Notes under the pieces: model-generated | Told to the model about the DNA's origin: nothing | Database searches by the model: none | What the model saw: only the letters and a program-made list of their open reading frames with translations | Source of the DNA: Macrostomum hystrix | Lineage: Eukaryota; Platyhelminthes; Macrostomidae | Direction: 5' to 3' | Assembly: GCA_950097015.1 (NCBI GenBank) | Contig: CATNEN010000025.1 | Location: 4,813,001 to 4,877,000, forward strand | Length of the DNA stretch: 64,000 nucleotides | Made by a program: the position numbers and the translations under genes | Part shown: one piece after another, positions 1-11,208 of the stretch | Layout: each line of letters begins with the position of its first letter | Position numbering within the stretch: the stretch's first letter is position 1

Positions 1-1790
1 TAAACTTTGATCCTACTAAATATCATTTTGTGTCTGCTAGATTTCGTTTCACTACTAAATACTAACTATATAGAAACACTTTTCTATACTTTGTCTGCAT
101 GAATCAGATTTGATTCAATTCAATGCCACGTTTCAACTATTTATTCAAGTGTGGCTATAGAGCAAGCATATAATTAGAGAGTATAATACAACAACCTGGC
201 TGGCTGTGTGCAGACACTCGCGCACAAGATAAAGATCAAAGGGTAGATGCTTAAGTGAAAAAAACTAATAATAAAACTGAATTGAAAAAAGGATCCTTTA
301 AGTGTGTTGCAGTTCTGCAGTTGCTTCAATGGCAATGGACGCTTGCCGTGGCAGGCTCAGATACTATAAAAGAAATGTCATGGGAACTGAGAAATTGAAT
401 ATACGAAAGACTCGACAAACACTACTTTGTTTTCTCATTGGCAAGTGCAAAATAACAAATCGGAACAATTAAGATTCTTTCTTTCAGGTGTTTGTTTTGG
501 ATATTTGAATAAGAGTGCACAAAAACAAAGAGATTTAAATGAAATGAGTTAAAATGACTGGTTAGGGCGTCGGAACCACGACTTAATTTGATGCTTAATT
601 TTTAATTAGACAATTCATTAAGAAATGACGCGCAGTCCACTAGGGCCGGTGGCACAGTCGCTGTTCAGTCCATGGACTGGGTGCCAGCCACCGCTGATGC
701 TGGTGCAGATTGTACTAATGCTTGAACTGAATCACGGAATCCACATTATTTAGTTTGGCTGAAATTCGACCCAGCCCTGAGCTCTAATCGTTGGGCTATA
801 AACCTTGATGAATTCATGAATGTTTGAGCATATAAAAGGCCTGGCATAAACTAAACACTAAAATAAAATAGTTTTTGGAACTAGAGACATAAAATATGAG
901 CTAGTATCTAGGATAATTGATAAGACGTGACAGACTGGACCGAATCCCGGCTTGGCAAACACAAGAGTTGGCTAGAAGCCAAGCGCACGGGCTCCGGGGG
1001 AAATTTCCTAGGGAGCGCGTTTCTAGTGAGCCGGCCTCTCCCCCTCCGCCGTATCCCAGCAACAAAATGACGGGCCAGAAGGTGGGACAATAGGGTTGGA
1101 ACAGAGGCCCAAGATCCCACCTGATCCACAATCGGAGTGGATCCGAAACTCATTTGGGCCGAGGGGAAATAAAAATTTGAAAATAAAATTTGCGGATGAC
1201 AACAAAAACTTGGCATTGAGTCAGTCAGAGAAGCCTAGACTACTAAAGCTAGCAAATCGGCCCTTAACGGAGACCAGGGAGATCCCACGATTGCCTGAGC
1301 CCAGCGATAACAGATAAACCTCAAAGCCTTAGCTTCCCACGGTGTCCCAGATAGGTAAGAATCTAAGAAAAAAACTTCACGTTTCAACAAGAAATCTAAA
1401 CTGCCAAGCTGCTTGGCCAGAGTGGAGTTGCAAAACAAACAATTAAGGAAAGAGGAGGGGGACGGGAAAGTCGCGTACTGTACTCTAACTCATAAACACT
1501 CGGCCGCAGCATGAAAGCATGGGAGCAAGCGTGGGAAACGGATCCCAGATCCCTGACAAAAATGGGTCTGGCTGCTAGGGGCCACCCACGCGATGCGGGA
1601 AGCGATAGCGGGGTGACATTGGAGTTACATTGCTCTCTTCTTTTTCAAAAGACAAGTCGCATGCCTCAGGTAGGTGAGCTTTTTAAATTGGCACACGCGT
1701 TAACGCCGTGGCACACTTACTTATTCAAGAACATGAAAGCCCCGTAAACTACGATCTACATTATTCTCAAGGTGCTTCATGATGCATAAA
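1..1790. other. AT-rich intergenic DNA with a GC-rich island and no supported gene
   Basis: I found no exon with recognisable protein similarity here. Positions 900-1740 are richer in GC and hold short open frames on both strands, but none has family-like sequence or convincing splice sites. A degraded SINE tail lies at about 625-775. Confidence 0.5.
625..775 (-). repeat. SINE1 fragment (copy e)
   Basis: This stretch carries the SINE1 body in reverse: the 'gctgttcagtccatggactg' block followed by 'gctgatgctggtg' and 'aactgaatcac', in the same order as in the fuller minus-strand copies at 34745-35050 and 48060-48325. The tRNA-like head and the tail are missing or too diverged to see. Confidence 0.55.
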
Positions 1791-1794
1791 CACC

Positions 1795-2462
1795 ATAATC
1801 CCTAAAATCAAAGCTTCATAATCCCTAAGATCCCTATTAATTTAGCTGCATAATCCATAAACGTCAAAATCCCAAAACGACATTATCCATAAACTTTAAA
1901 ATCCCAATAGCATAACCCATGAACTTTAAAATCCCAAAACGACGTAATCCATAAACCTCAAAATCCCAAAACGACGTAATCCATTAACCTCAAATCCCAA
2001 AACGACGTAATCCATAAACCTCAAAATCCCAAAACGACGTAATCCATTAACCTCAAAATCCCAAAACGACGTAATCCATAAACCTCAAATCCCAAAACGA
2101 CGTAATCCATAAACCTCAAATCCCAAAACGACGTAATCCATAAACCTCAAAATCCCAAAACGACGTAATCCATAAAACTCAAATCCCAAAACGACAAAAT
2201 CCTTAAACCTCAAAATCCCAAAACGACGTAATCCATTAACCTCAAATCCCAAAACGACGTAATCCATAAAACTCAAATCCCAAAACGACAAAATCCTTAA
2301 ACCTCAAAATCCCAAAACGACGTAATCCATTAACCTCAAATCCCAAAACGACGTAATCCATAAACCTCAAAATCCCAAAACGACGTAATCCATAAACCTC
2401 AAAATCCCAAAAACTAAAAAATCCATAAACCTCATCCCAAAACAACAGAACTTAAAAATCCC
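1795..2462. repeat. Minisatellite, about 32-bp unit
   Basis: Tandem repeat of a roughly 31-32 bp unit built around 'cctcaaaatcccaaaacgac' followed by 'gtaatccataaa'. Units drift by single-base indels (aaaatccc against aaatccc), and the first 100 bp are degenerate. The short minus-strand open frames here (2085-2445) are repeat shadows. Confidence 0.9.
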
Positions 2463-2919
2463 TACGTATAATCATTTAATAGTTTGGATGTACAACTGTG
2501 GGACTGTTTACATCCTGTTAATTATGAAAACTAAACAGACGACCAGTGCACAAGTGCACAACCTTTTTGTTGTTGCTATACAACCCCAAGTTTTCAAGAT
2601 TCCCTTTTATAATATGGGCTTATAACCACAAACACAAAATATTCTAATTTGTTAGCTAATGAGCCTCAATAAACTAATTAGAGAATATATAAGTGGCCCC
2701 AAACAGTTCCGGTCAGGCACACATGTCACAATAATTTTTTGCATTCTGACAAGCGTTGCGTAAGAGACGAATAGGCGAAATAGCCTATTCTTGCATTCAA
2801 GATTAAGGATTATTTAAGGGCAAATATTAAAGAGCATGCAAAAACTCGAACAAATTCACTCACAAAAAAGTTTTTTGTTCCGTTACATTCTCGTATTTTC
2901 GTAGTTCACATATAATCCG

Positions 2920-3592
2920 CTGAAGTTTACCCTCTGACGTTTATCCACTGAAGTTTACCCTCTTAAGTTTACCCACTGAAGTTTACCCTCTCAAGTTTAG
3001 CCACTGAAGTTTACCCTCTCAAGTTTACCCACTGAAGTTACCCTCTCAAGTTTACCCACTAAAGTTTACCTGCTCAAGTTTACCCACTGAAGTTTACCTG
3101 CTGAAGTTTACCCTCTCAAGCTTACCCTCTCAAGTTTACCCACTGAAGCTTACCCTCTCAAGTTTACCCACTGAAGCTTACCCTCTCAAGTTTACCCACT
3201 GAAGCTTACCCTCTCAAGTTTACCCACTGAAGTTACCCTCTCAAGTTTACCCACTAAAGTTTACCTGCTCAAGTTTACCCACTGAAGTTTACCTGCTGAA
3301 GTTTACCCTCTCAAGCTTACCCTCTCGAGTTTACCCTCTGAAGCTTACCTGCTCAAGTTTACCCACTGAAGTTTGCCTGCTCAAGTTTACCCACTGAAGC
3401 TTACCGTCTCAAGTTGCCCACTGAAGTTTACCTGCTCAAGTTTACCCACTGAAGTTTACCTGCTGAAGTTTACCCTCTCAAGCTTACCCTCTCGAGTTTA
3501 CCCTCTGAAGCTTACCGTCTCAAGTTGCCCACTGAAGCTTACCCTCTCAAGTTTACCCACTGAAGTTTACCTGCTGTCGTTTATCTTCTGAT
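2920..3592. repeat. Minisatellite, about 28-29 bp compound unit (gaagtttaccc/caagtttaccc)
   Basis: Alternating 14-15 bp half-units 'tttacccactgaag' and 'tttaccctctcaag' form a roughly 29-bp unit. Variants with 'ctgctgaag' and 'ctgctcaag' recur in blocks, for example 3060-3120 and 3255-3320, which suggests higher-order duplication. Confidence 0.9.
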
Positions 3593-3880
3593 CCTGAATT
3601 TCATTCACTGTAGCTTTAAGTCACCTGAACGTTTGTATGTCAAAAATATCGTATTCTCATTCGCACTATTTTAAGCCTATTTGTAGCACTTAAAAAACAA
3701 GGTGCATTTTATCCTACTGACGGGGGTTAAACTGAGTAGCAATGTCATTTTGCGATTTTTTTGTCGCAAAAACGATATAAAGGGAGATGCTGTTTTATTT
3801 GTACATAAAACAATCATATCATCAGAATATTGAAGTTTCAAGTTTACGATGCAAAAATTACAAAGACTTGTTCTTATTAA

Positions 3881-4430
3881 CAGTAGAACTACCACGGGGA
3901 AAATCCCCCCTGACAATTTTTTTTGCTGCACCCGAACGGAACAATGCAAGCACACGAAACTCAAGAACACGGGCCAAATTTTTGTTGCGCATCTTCTGAA
4001 ACAAGAAACAAGTCGCCAGATCTTCAGACCGTCGAGATATTCAATGTTTCTAGATAAAGGTAGGTGACCGCCGAAGTCGGAGATGATGCAGGCACATTCG
4101 GGTGACATGCTGATAAAGTTTGAAGGTCTGAAAAGGCCGCACTGAGCCGCAGTGCAAATTCGTGTATAGGGGTGTATGAAATACACTAGCTCTTATGGGA
4201 AAAATCGGACCTTCGGCCAGAAACATTGAATATCTCGACGGTCTGAAGAGCTGGCGACTTGTTTCTTGTTTCAGAAGATGCGCAACAAAAAGTTGGTCTG
4301 CGTTCTTGAGTTTCGTTTGCTTGCTTTGTTCCGTTCGGGTGCAGCAAAAAAAATTGTCAGGGGGGGGGGAAATCCCCCCTTGGTATAAAAACGGGCGGCA
4401 AAATGACTTGGTCCTACCAAAGTCCTACTG
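3881..4430. mobile_element. TTAA-flanked palindromic (piggyBac-like, non-autonomous) element
   Basis: The left end is TTAA (3877-3880) followed by CAGTAGAACTACCACGGGG. The right end reads back as CAGTAGGACTTTGG next to CTAA (4431-4434), one base off TTAA. Internally, 3900-4050 and 4215-4375 form a long imperfect inverted repeat; for example 'gaaacaagaaacaagtcgcc' at about 4000 reappears inverted at about 4255. The TTAA target and CAGTAGAA tip are shared with the element at 13352-13599, which supports one family. There is no transposase frame. Assignment to piggyBac rests only on the TTAA target. Confidence 0.6.
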
Positions 4431-4559
4431 CTAATAAGGTCAAAAAATTGGCTTGCATTTTCCTGACGTGAAAACCTGAAGTGTTCTAGGTAGTTTATTT
4501 GACTAATTGTTAAAAACTTTTAGATTTATTGTTTCCAATGTTTTAGAAAAAGACACTTA

Positions 4560-4686
4560 ACACTGCAAATTGCTTCAGTTCACCCGGCTGTTAGATGGGC
4601 ATCAGCTGGCGCAACTGAGGCTGGGTGTGGCGTCCCCCCAGTACATGGACTGAACAGCGGTATGCAGCCTTCAGATGCGCCGCGCA

Positions 4687-4719
<33 letters not shown>

Positions 4720-4735
4720 GCTATTATTAAAGTCA
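4560..4735 (+). repeat. SINE1, 5'-truncated copy with (ATT)n tail (copy d)
   Basis: Carries the SINE1 body ('cttcagttcacccggctgtt', 'ccccccagtacatggactga', 'cagccttcagatgcgccgcg') and ends in an uninterrupted ATT repeat (about 4687-4727). The tRNA-like head is absent, as expected of 5'-truncated retroposition. Confidence 0.8.
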
Positions 4736-4904
4736 ATAAAATATTAAGACAAGGAAACGAAATTCCATTAATAAATTGCAGCAGTAACTGTAAGTCTATT
4801 TACAACATCCTTTTTTCAGGAAGCATTGACTAGAATTGACTAAATTAACTAGAAGTTAAGTTATTAACAGCATTGCATGTACATGGATCAACATTTTCCG
4901 CCCT

Positions 4905-5235
4905 TTACGATCAACAAACTTTCAAAGCCGTTCGACGTCAGCAGGTTCAATTATATAATACTAAACAGCCGACATGGTTACATGATGAACTTTTCTGAGC
5001 AGAAAAATTATGCCTATATAGCTGGTTTTTGCCACCAGACACCTCGACGGCAATCGTTGAATATTTCGACTTTGCCGATGTTTTCTGATTCTGAGAGTTG
5101 ATTCATCGATTAGAGTGGAAAATTTTAGTCCTTGTTCGAAATTTGCATGGCGATTGGTTTTGAATATGTTGGGAGACAACGAAAATAAGAAAATTGTGAG
5201 CATTTGAAAACACTGTTGTCTTTCCACTGTTGGTG
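4905..5235 (+). repeat. Dispersed element related to the TTAA family (copy 1)
   Basis: Shares the block 'tttttgccaccagacacc' plus 'cgacg..aatcgttgaatat' with a copy at about 56095-56435 and, inverted, with 13352-13599. The right end reads 'ccactg' + 'ttgg', a degraded form of 'ctactg|TTAA'. It lies directly 3' of the JKAMP stop codon and may supply part of that gene's 3' end. Confidence 0.5.
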
Positions 5236-5242
5236 CCGCAGC

Positions 5243-7272
5243 TCAGCCGGCTCGCAGCTCGGCATTGTCTTCATAGTCTCCGGCCATATAGGCCGCATCG
5301 GGATGGCTGAATCGCAGTGTGACAACAAACAGCAGGTAGGGCAGGGGCACAGCCGCAGTTACCCATTGGGCGCCGCTGATTTCATCGGCCGGCTTAGCCG
5401 CAATGACAGAGAAGACAGCCACAGCCAGGAACAGCCAGTGCACAGCCAGCAGTAGGACAGTCAGCGGCTTCAGCAGGGTATTGCGCAGGATCCATTTAGC
5501 TGAGGTCTGAGCAGTGGACTGCTCTGGGTCGATCTGGCACAGCAGGAAGATGGCGTGCGACAGTAGAGTGCAGAACAGCAGCAGATAGGGGAAGGCGAAG
5601 TACAATAGGCCGCCGGCGATGGCGTGCAGCAGCGCCAGCAGAGGGTACAGGAACATTGGGGCGTAGAGTACGAAACGGCGCGTGCCGCCCAGCAGGCGAT
5701 AGGCAATCGGGCGCATCAGCAGCAGGAATAGCACGCAGAAGGCGTAGTAGGAGAGCACGATTGAGTAGCTGGAAAAAATTATTGTGTTGATATACAGACT
5801 GATAATAGAATAGTTGCATAGTTGGCCCAGACGTACAGCAGCCAGTGCCATTGTGCTACCAGTGCTACAGCAGCGCTTGCGTATGAGTAAGGGATCAGTG
5901 GCTGAGCGGTCTGACGCGTTTGCCTCTCGCACCAGGGTCCCTGAGCTCGATTCCGAGGCCACATTCATTTGGGGCGCAGCGGCGGAGAGAAGGCTAGGGG
6001 GCTTGTTGTACAATTTACACACTTGAGGGCCAACCTCCAAGGCACAGTGAGAGTGTACACTGCCTGACGATGAGAAAGTCAGGGCAGATGTACACCTGTG
6101 TGAGTGTGTGCCTGCGTACTGTATCTGAGTGCGTGTGTGCTCAGGAGTCAGCGAAATGGGCAGAATTGCCTCCTCGCTGGCTGCAGGTCTAGTGTCACCA
6201 AATGATGTGCCATTGCCCGCAGCCCTCCTATAATTATTATTACTATGAGTCGACAGTCGTTAGAGAAGCGTTTGAGTCATCATCGAGACATTTGAGACGT
6301 CAAAGAGGTGTTTAAGTAGTCAGAGAGGTTTTTGAGTAGTCAGAGAGGTTTTTGAGTAGTCAGAGAGGTGTTTGAGTAGTCAGAGAGGTTTTTGAGTAGT
6401 CAGAGAGGTTTTTGAGTCGTCAGAGAGGTGTTTGAGTAGTCAGAGAGGTGTTTGAGTAGTCAGAGAGGTGTTTGAGTCGTCAGAGAAGTGTTTGAGTAGT
6501 CAGAGAAGTGTTTGAGTAGTCAGAGAGGTGTTTGAGTAGTCAGAGAGGTGTTTGAGTAGTCAGAGAGGTGTTTGAGTCGTCAGAGAAGTGTTTGAGTAGT
6601 CAGAGAGGTGTTTGACTCGTCAGAGAGGTTTTTGAGTAGTCAGAGAGGTGTTTGAGTCGTCAAAGAGGTGTTTGAGTAGTCAGAGAAGTGTTTGAGTAGT
6701 CAGAGAGGTGTTTGAGTAGTCAGAGAGGTGTTTGAGTAGTCAGAGAGGTGTTTGAGTAGTCAGAGAAGTGTTTGAGTAGTCAGAGAGGTGTCTAAGCCTA
6801 GCAGAATCAGCAGCTTCACTCACAGCGGATAGACAACTTCGTGAGCACACGAGACAGTTTCAAATGGCGGCTTGCCAACAGCGGCCTGGTCGGGGTTGAA
6901 GAACACCGGATACCAATCTGACAGATTGTTGACTCCGCAGACGGACAGGCTGGGCGAGCCAAGCGGCGGGAACACCAGAACGGAAGCCACGGCAGCGAGC
7001 GCGGATTCCAAAGCGCAGACGCCAGCTAACAGTAGCAGGCGTTTGTGACCCCGCGATCGGCTTAGAAAGATCATATTGCACAGTATCGGGATTAGCGCCA
7101 TAAAGCCCAGGTAGAGCCACATGTAGGCCGTCGCCGGCTGGTCGCAGGGCCGACAAACACCACGATCGGATCGTTGGCCAGCTGGGCAGGGGCCACAGTC
7201 CGACCAGGCGTCGCTAGTGTTTAGGCGCGCACAGTAGTAGCCACGACATGGCTGCTGAACACTTAGCAACAT
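5243..7272 (-). CDS. JKAMP: JKAMP: JNK1/MAPK8-associated membrane protein
   Basis: Two coding exons on the minus strand, 7272-6824 and 5768-5243, joined by a phase-2 GT-AG intron; the product is about 324 aa, close to the usual animal length. The N-terminus has the family's cysteine-rich lead (C-GYYC, then CGPCPAGQRS and CRPC), followed by 'WLYLGFMALIP'. The exon junction falls in VVYPL|YSIVLSYYAF, matching the conserved 'CTHEAVYPLYTIVFIYYAF' region of the family. LLLMRP and GGLLYFAFPYLL follow, with several hydrophobic membrane segments. Known of the family: a multi-pass ER/plasma-membrane protein that binds JNK1 and recruits proteasome/ERAD factors under ER stress. The ATG at 7272 was chosen because the preceding in-frame codons lack a clear start. 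The intron carries a SINE2 copy and a 20-bp minisatellite. Confidence 0.9.
5885..6245 (+). repeat. SINE2 (tRNA-derived), copy in the JKAMP intron
   Basis: The head 'gtggctgagcggtctgacgcg' resembles a pol III A box, and 'gagctcgattccg' sits at the B-box position of a tRNA gene. An unrelated body of about 280 bp ends 'gcagccctcctataattatt' with an ATT-type tail. Other copies are at 27557-27920 (+) and 53393-53745 (minus). It is opposite in orientation to JKAMP transcription. Confidence 0.85.
6250..6797. repeat. 20-bp minisatellite in the JKAMP intron
   Basis: About 26 copies of 'gtcagagaggtgtttgagta' with gtgt/gttt and agta/agtc/aagt variants. It ends about 25 bp from the exon-1 donor site (GTGAGT, minus strand, at 6823-6818). 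Confidence 0.95.
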
Positions 7273-7598
7273 GGTAGACAAGATTGGTGATTACTTGTAC
7301 TCTTGTGCGTTTATATTCACTGTAGAATTTAGTCTGTAACTATATAGAGTTGCATTGTGAAAATGGAGCTAAGAATTCTACACAAATGCGACTCTTCAAT
7401 AAACAAAAAACTAGCTATGACATATATTGGAAAGAAAAATAATCAAAAAAGTTAGTTCTACTATTAGTTAGTTAGTTATACATACAATTGCAACTCTACA
7501 CTGTACATAAAAACAGTATATCATAAAGATCACTTCTTGACCTTAACTCTGAATATATTTTTGCTTGCTAGGCAATATCACTTAGAATTTGTTATGTA

Positions 7599-7838
7599 CC
7601 CTATTGGAATAAGCTGACGAATTGCGTCCACCTGTCTGTCATATTTTCAGACTTTTTTGGTGTTGAATTGCGTTGCAGGGCATTGCCAGGGCATTGCGCC
7701 ATGTTTTAGGTTTCTTTTTTACTAAGTGTAGTTAGTTGGCTATGTTATTATAGCCTTTTGCGTCGCATTGAGCTTTGGAGCCACATTTTTACACCCATGT
7801 CGCACGTCTGCAGGTTTTTGACATTTATTCCAATAGGG
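7599..7838. mobile_element. Short TIR element (MITE), about 240 bp
   Basis: Terminal inverted repeat CCCTATTGGAATAA at 7599-7612 matches the reverse complement of 7825-7838. TATGTA precedes the left end (7593-7598) and recurs at 7841-7846, two bases after the right end, as a possible target duplication. There is no coding capacity. The superfamily is not determined. Confidence 0.6.
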
Positions 7839-7849
7839 GATATGTATCA

Positions 7850-9230
7850 GGACTAAATTTGGCCCCCCAATAATACTAGAAAATGTTCTGTCAAAGCTTC
7901 CTTTCATTTATTCCTTTCAATTCATACATCCTAGGCCTAATACTATAGTCTATAATATTATTACTATATGATACAACTGATGTTGGAGATTACAACATAT
8001 GATATGAGTAATGACTGATAAACAATGCTACAACTATAGCATACAACTATACAACTAAACAACTACAAGTATTAATAACATGCTTAGGCCTATCTAAAAA
8101 ATAGCAGATTTATGGTAAAAGTGTAAAAAATCAAATTATTGATTAAAATTGATGACAGTTACTATTTTTGTGTTTTATTATTGCCCAATTTATTTATTTA
8201 CTGAATGGTCAGTGAGTAATGATTGTTACCACCATGGCCATTACCATTTTGGTACCGCTACAAAGCATACGATACATACATAGTTCCCAAATTAAAATGT
8301 CATCCACATCCACAACAAAAAAATGAACTGAAATGTTATCAATTTCTAGGCCAGTATACAACAGAGAGCATAAAGTATAGAAAAAGACGTATACATAGTT
8401 TTAATCATAGTATTACAATCATTAGCTATTTCAGGTAAAAGTAAGAACTTAAGGTTAAGGAAACTGTTTGTGGATATTTTAATTACTAGGCCTAACTTTA
8501 TAAAATCTTATAGTCATCAGTCTGGCTCCTAAGAAATGCAGTTAACTCTACATATTTCAGCTCTAAACAACGAATATGAATTACAATAAATATTCAACAA
8601 GCTGAAATCGCAGCCTTTTCTAATAAATTACCAATTGAATTCAATTTAAAAGTGCGCTCTAATAAAAATCATATCTAGCTCTTTGAAAGCAACTATCGCA
8701 TGCCATTACCAGCTCTTTGTAAAACTAGAAACCAATTAGTAATCAAAGTGCACACTTCTTCACAGAGGCTGTAAAGAAAATACGCACTTGTTTAAAGAGT
8801 CAAAAATGTAAAATTTAAAAAAGTTTAAAATGTTTTATTTTTACCATCGTTTCGTCGAAAACAATACAAATTGTGCTTCGTAAAAGGGCTACACCTCGAT
8901 CATCAAATAAATAAGAAAAGAAGGGTATATATTACTTTTAAAAATGTTGTACTGTAGATCGTGCCGCTTTATATATATATATATATATATATAAATAATT
9001 ATACTTCATTTGACCGTGCATGGCTATCGGTTGACTTTATGTCATGATGCCTTTATAACTTAAGTTTTATGGATTTGGTTGTGGTGTTGTAATTGAAAAC
9101 AGAGGCATCAATTTTCTCTTAACTTTTTATTTTTACTAGATAAATGAACGATAGGAAGCATGACAGAGCTTGAGTCAAAGACCAAGTATAATAGCTGTCA
9201 GAACTATCTATAGGCTCATTATATAGCAAA
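7850..9230. other. AT-rich intergenic DNA, no gene seen
   Basis: Low-complexity AT-rich sequence with a short (TA)n run at about 8970-8992. There is no supported exon, RNA gene or long repeat. Confidence 0.6.
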
Positions 9231-9266
9231 TCTATTATCTATATATATAAAAGTGAAAACTCTGTC

Positions 9267-9301
<35 letters not shown>

Positions 9302-9825
9302 AACCTTTTGTCTTTATAGACGCCGAAACCGCTCAACCAAATCGCACCAAACTTTGCACATACCTAAAACCACCTACGCTGAGTGCAATAGGCTACTCAA
9401 ATTCCCGAAAAATCATTTCCTTCCTGCCCAAAAGTGCAAAAAACTGCTCAAAAATCGTCAAAAAATCACTCAATTCGACATATCGTCGCTCCACTTTGTC
9501 AGATTTTCTCCAAATTTGATCCACTTACACTTTACATGTTTTCCAACAATGCTGTCAATTTTGAACATCTCTACTCAATCCAGAGCAAAGCTGCATCATC
9601 TCAAAGTGAGTCACTTTTTGTTTTCCAAGGACAGCCACCCCAACTCCCCTCCGCCACTCTGCGGGCCAAATTTTATTACAGCCACCCCCTCCCTTCCCCG
9701 GGCGCCGAAGCCCCAGACTGTACATTGTATTTCAAGCTGTGAATGTACACAGCACAAACCCCTAGACTGTCTACTGGCCCCCAAGCAGCAATGAGACTGA
9801 GTGCGGTGAGTGCGGTGGCGTCCCA

Positions 9826-10780
9826 GTGCGCAGGGCTCTCCGGTCGATATTTCTCTCCAGCCAGCCTGGGATAGAGGGAAGAAAGAGAGAGGCTGGCGAT
9901 CAACTGATGGGTGGTGTCACTCTGCTGCTGTCTGGAGACTTTAGACAGACGCTGCCTGTGATTCCGCGTGGCACTCCTGCTGATGAGATTAATGCTTGCC
10001 TAAAATCATCTCACCTGTGGCCATCGGTTGTGAAGTTGCACCTACGAACAAAACATGAGAGCTACAATTCAAGGAGACGAAACAGCTCATGAGTTCTCTG
10101 CCAATCTATTGCGAATCGGCAATGGTCTGCTGGAGATTAGCACCGAGGATGGGCAGTAATCGATCGCTACAATCGGAACCATTGTGCAGTCAGTGCAGGA
10201 GCTCAAGGCAAAAGTTTACCCGAACCTGATGGTTCGATATGCTGACGTTGACTGGCTGTCAGAGAGGGCAATTCTGTGTCCTAGAAATGATGCCGCCAAC
10301 GAAATTAACTACCAACTGCCTCAGGAGTTGCCAGGTGCAGTTTTCACCTACAAGTCAATTGATACAACGTTGACTGATGACACCGCTGTGGAGTATCCTG
10401 TTGAGTTTCTGAACTCTCTAGATCCTCCTGGAACTCCATCGCACAACTTGCAGCTGAAAGTTGGGGCACCAATTATGCTCCTCCGCAACCTGAATGCGCC
10501 AAGGCTGTGTAACGGCACCAGATTGATAGTCAGGCGGCTCTTCCCACACGTGATTGAGGCCACGATAATGACTGGATCTGGCAGAGGAGAGTCTGTGTTC
10601 GTTCCCCGGATTCCAATTATCCCCACGGACCTGCCATTTCAGTTCAAGCGACTGCAGTTCCCTGTGAGACATGGGCAGCTTTATGTCGCCTGCTCCCGTG
10701 TTGGAACTCCAGCTGGCCTATTCATTTTTGCACCAAGGGGAAGAACGAAGAATGTGCTGTATCCCCAGGCCTTGAGGTGA
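9826..10780 (+). pseudogene. Helitron PIF1-like helicase, C-terminal remnant
   Basis: The first part (9907 onward) reads LLLSGDFRQTLPVIPRGTPA, the helicase motif with the GDFRQ signature. The last part (10184-10780) reads 'LKVGAPIMLLRNLNAPRLCN' and then 'GQLYVACSRVG', the conserved C-terminal motifs of Helitron helicases. The frame shifts by one base near 10050 (an extra A in an A run after 'LHLRT'), and an in-frame TAA occurs near 10158. The N-terminal helicase motifs and the Rep domain are absent. It is not functional. Confidence 0.9.
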
Positions 10781-10935
10781 CTCGCAAGCAATTAATAGAA
10801 AAGTAGTCACGAATTGACCTTGACCTGTCTAACTCTGAACTCTGAAACAGTTTAATTTTGTTTCTTTGACATTGTTATTGTTATGCCATGGCTATTTTCC
10901 TTATGTATACGCGTGTACATGCAGCATACTGTATA

Positions 10936-11208
10936 CAGAGGCAGATTTAGGGGGGGGCAGGGGGGCAGTTGCCCCCCTAAATTTTAATCATGGGAATAAG
11001 ATGCCCCCACCAGGGGCGCCAGTCGCAGCACTGGCGCCCCTTTTCGGCCGCTGGCGCCCCTTTTTCAGCCACTGGCTCCCGTTTTTCAGCCGCTGGCGCC
11101 CTTTCTTGGCTCCTAGCGCCCTTTTTCGGCCGCTGGCACCCCCTCTGTGATTCTCATGGCGCTCCCCTGACAGACCGCCCCAAAACAAAATTCCTGGATC
11201 TGCCATTG
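10936..11208. mobile_element. hAT-type MITE nested in the Helitron
   Basis: TIRs CAGAGGCAGATTTAGG (10936) and its partner, which reads back as CAATGGCAGATCCAGG (ending at 11208), carry the CAG-GG tip of hAT elements. They are flanked by a perfect 8-bp target duplication ACTGTATA at 10928-10935 and 11209-11216. The interior (about 11015-11145) is a degenerate tandem repeat around 'ggcgccctttttcggccgct'. There is no transposase. Confidence 0.9.

Noticed and set aside
901-1438. Short open frames in the GC-rich island near 900-1750
   Set aside because: Frames overlap on both strands, none resembles a known protein, and no consistent splice structure could be built.
9253-9794. Open frames at the Helitron 5' end beginning with a Cys/Val repeat
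   Set aside because: They start in the (TG)n microsatellite and cover non-coding Helitron subterminal sequence.
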